Below, in pieces: positions 62,877 through 64,000 of a stretch of DNA of 64,000 nt. Every line of letters starts with the position of its first letter. The stretch's first letter is position 1. Below the pieces are notes generated by a model. It was not told where the DNA came from. It saw only the letters and a program-made list of their open reading frames with translations, and did no database searches. Origin of the DNA: Romboutsia faecis. Lineage in GTDB: Bacteria; Bacillota; Clostridia; Peptostreptococcales; Peptostreptococcaceae. A program made the translations under genes and the position numbers. The stretch is from NCBI RefSeq assembly GCF_014323405.1, contig NZ_JACRWE010000006.1:84275-148274 (forward strand), in the 5' to 3' direction.

Positions 62877-63597
62877 TTATTTAGTATATTTTTTATTTAT
62901 TTCACGTAATTGAGTATATAAACATACATATTTATATACAGTTTCCGATAGTTCTTTTTTTAGACCTTGCTCATTGCCTATTCTAATGGAAGCCCTAGCT
63001 CGTACATTAGGGCTTTGTATACAATTTATTTGTCCGAATCTATGTATATCTATATCATTAAAATATTCATGATATTCCGATTCTATTATATCATCCAAAC
63101 ATTTTAAACATTCTGCATCTAAATAAGGACCTGCAACTGTAAAGATATCTGATATTTTTTGATTTATTTTATCTATTTTCATCAATATGAATTCTAATTT
63201 ATTAATTTCATTATTATATACATCATATCCAGATCCGTATTGTAAATCTAACCCCTCAATATAAGTTAAAATATCTTCAGAATTTTTTATTTCCTCAATT
63301 CTATCTATATCTATTATCATACTAAGAGATCTTGCCATTTCTTTTAGTACATACGAATTTTTATTTTTAACTATATTTTTTGCAAATTCATGTTTTTTCT
63401 TCTCTGGCATCCATACTTGCATTATGTAAAATATAAAATTAATTATGTACCCTATACCAATCTGACTAGCTAAATTATACCACATATCTGCACCTGCAAA
63501 CATCTCCGGCCAATCATTTGTCACAATATAAGATATTACTATTAAAAAAGATATTACAAAAAAAAACACTTAACCACTTATGTTGCTTAATAAACAT
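62877..63597 (-). CDS. Membrane protein in the lysis module, frameshifted at a T9 run
   Basis: The main frame from GTG 63569 gives 230 residues with two membrane segments (FFFVISFLIVISYIV and ASQIGIGYIINFIFYIMQV) and a soluble helical C-terminal part (KKHEFAKNIVKNKNSYVLKE onward). The GTG has no ribosome binding site. An ATG at 63597, 12 bases after AAGGAG, reads MFIKQHKWLSV and enters a run of nine T (63558-63566); removing one T joins it to FFFVISFLIV. The original gene was probably 239 residues. No domain is recognised. The neighbouring holin and XhlA genes suggest a phage role. Confidence 0.6.
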
Positions 63598-63944
63598 ATG
63601 ACTTATTTTCTCCTTACCATAAAATAGACTACATTTTATCCTTTATCTAATAAAAGGAGTTCTTATAAAACTATTTTTTTATTATCGTAGATATCACTAT
63701 ACGCCACAAATAATAATTAACTATATAATACAAATTTATTACATTTTTCTCCAGTTAAAAATAGTTACAATAAAAAAACAACTTGTTTCAAATATATTTC
63801 TGAAACTTATTTTAATTCATCAATAAGTTTTTCATAAAAAATAACCTAATATAGATCCTAGATTATTCTATTTATATCTCGATTTGTATCAATTGTGACT
63901 TAAATTTTTGTAATAAAAAAGGCCTTATTTATAAGACCCTTAAT
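63598..63944. other. Intergenic stretch in the phage-like region
   Basis: A terminator with arms near 63916-63941 (AAGG/CCTT and TCTTAT/ATAAGG with one bulge, followed by T6 in the minus direction) follows a gene entering from the right. GTTTCA/TGAAAC near 63788-63804 forms a weaker hairpin. No gene was seen. Confidence 0.5.
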
Positions 63945-64000
63945 CTACTTCTTATATAGTTTTTTATTTATTTTTATCTCCCAGGCTTTATATTTACTTA
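63945..64000 (-). CDS. C-terminal end of a gene continuing beyond the right edge
   Basis: In the one open minus-strand frame the last codons read SKYKAWEIKINKKLYKK and stop at 63945-63947; the other two frames stop at once. A terminator follows within 30 bases. It is too short to identify. Confidence 0.4.
   Translation of the reverse strand, partial: SKYKAWEIKINKKLYKK

Noticed and set aside
59920..64000. Defined prophage attachment site
   Set aside because: No integrase, tRNA gene or direct repeat pair could be seen, so no att site is called.

Overview
The window is very AT-rich, with dense short operons, strong AGGAGG-type ribosome binding sites, TTG/GTG starts and many U-tract hairpin terminators. 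Gene content (dnaG-sigA-trmK-nif3, paired ECF sigma/DUF4179 anti-sigma genes, clostridial corrinoid methyl transfer, LrgAB, VanW, agrBD) points to a low-GC Gram-positive anaerobe of the class Clostridia, most likely family Peptostreptococcaceae (Paraclostridium/Romboutsia/Intestinibacter-like). The species is inferred from gene style only.

Layout. 1-4.3 kb: a marR-yczE-GNAT operon with palindromic operators, an ECF sigma/anti-sigma pair, and a small membrane protein that looks frameshifted near its end. 4.3-15.7 kb: threonine dehydratase, sulfurtransferase, a PLP aminotransferase, a VanZ-like protein, a second sigma/anti-sigma pair, an acetyltransferase, an orphan PotD-like lipoprotein and a MutS2-like ATPase without Smr domain. 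15.9-28.1 kb: a corrinoid methyl-transfer island made of a RamA-type activator, DUF2284 protein, corrinoid protein, methyl-THF methyltransferase, three UroD-superfamily methyltransferases (one cut by an in-frame TAA), an MFS transporter and two PucR-type regulators. Two promoters in the island share a 50-bp element whose inverted repeat covaries. 28.3-35.6 kb: an orphan histidine kinase, then nif3-like, trmK, sigA and dnaG. 35.9-42.4 kb: a nine-gene chorismate/folate operon pabA-pabB-pabC-(nucleotidyltransferase)-folE-folP-folB-folK-aroF. 42.7-59.2 kb: cell-envelope and signalling genes (NodB deacetylase, CAP protein, MORN and WG repeat proteins, YitT, LrgAB, dipeptidase, TPR proteins, aldehyde dehydrogenase with an odd regulator lacking AAA+, VanW, PP2C phosphatase). 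59.4-64 kb: a peroxiredoxin, an agrBD quorum-sensing pair whose pro-peptide has Ser where Cys is expected, and a phage-type lysis module (membrane protein frameshifted at a T9 run, XhlA, phi-LC3 holin, amidase).

How it fits together. The island looks able to take up a methylated compound (MFS), demethylate it with UroD-type methyltransferases onto the corrinoid protein, and pass the methyl group to tetrahydrofolate through the MtgA-like enzyme, while the RamA-like protein reactivates oxidised cobalamin. The folate operon in the same window makes the acceptor's precursor. The substrate cannot be read from sequence. No tRNA, rRNA, CRISPR array or intact insertion sequence was seen.
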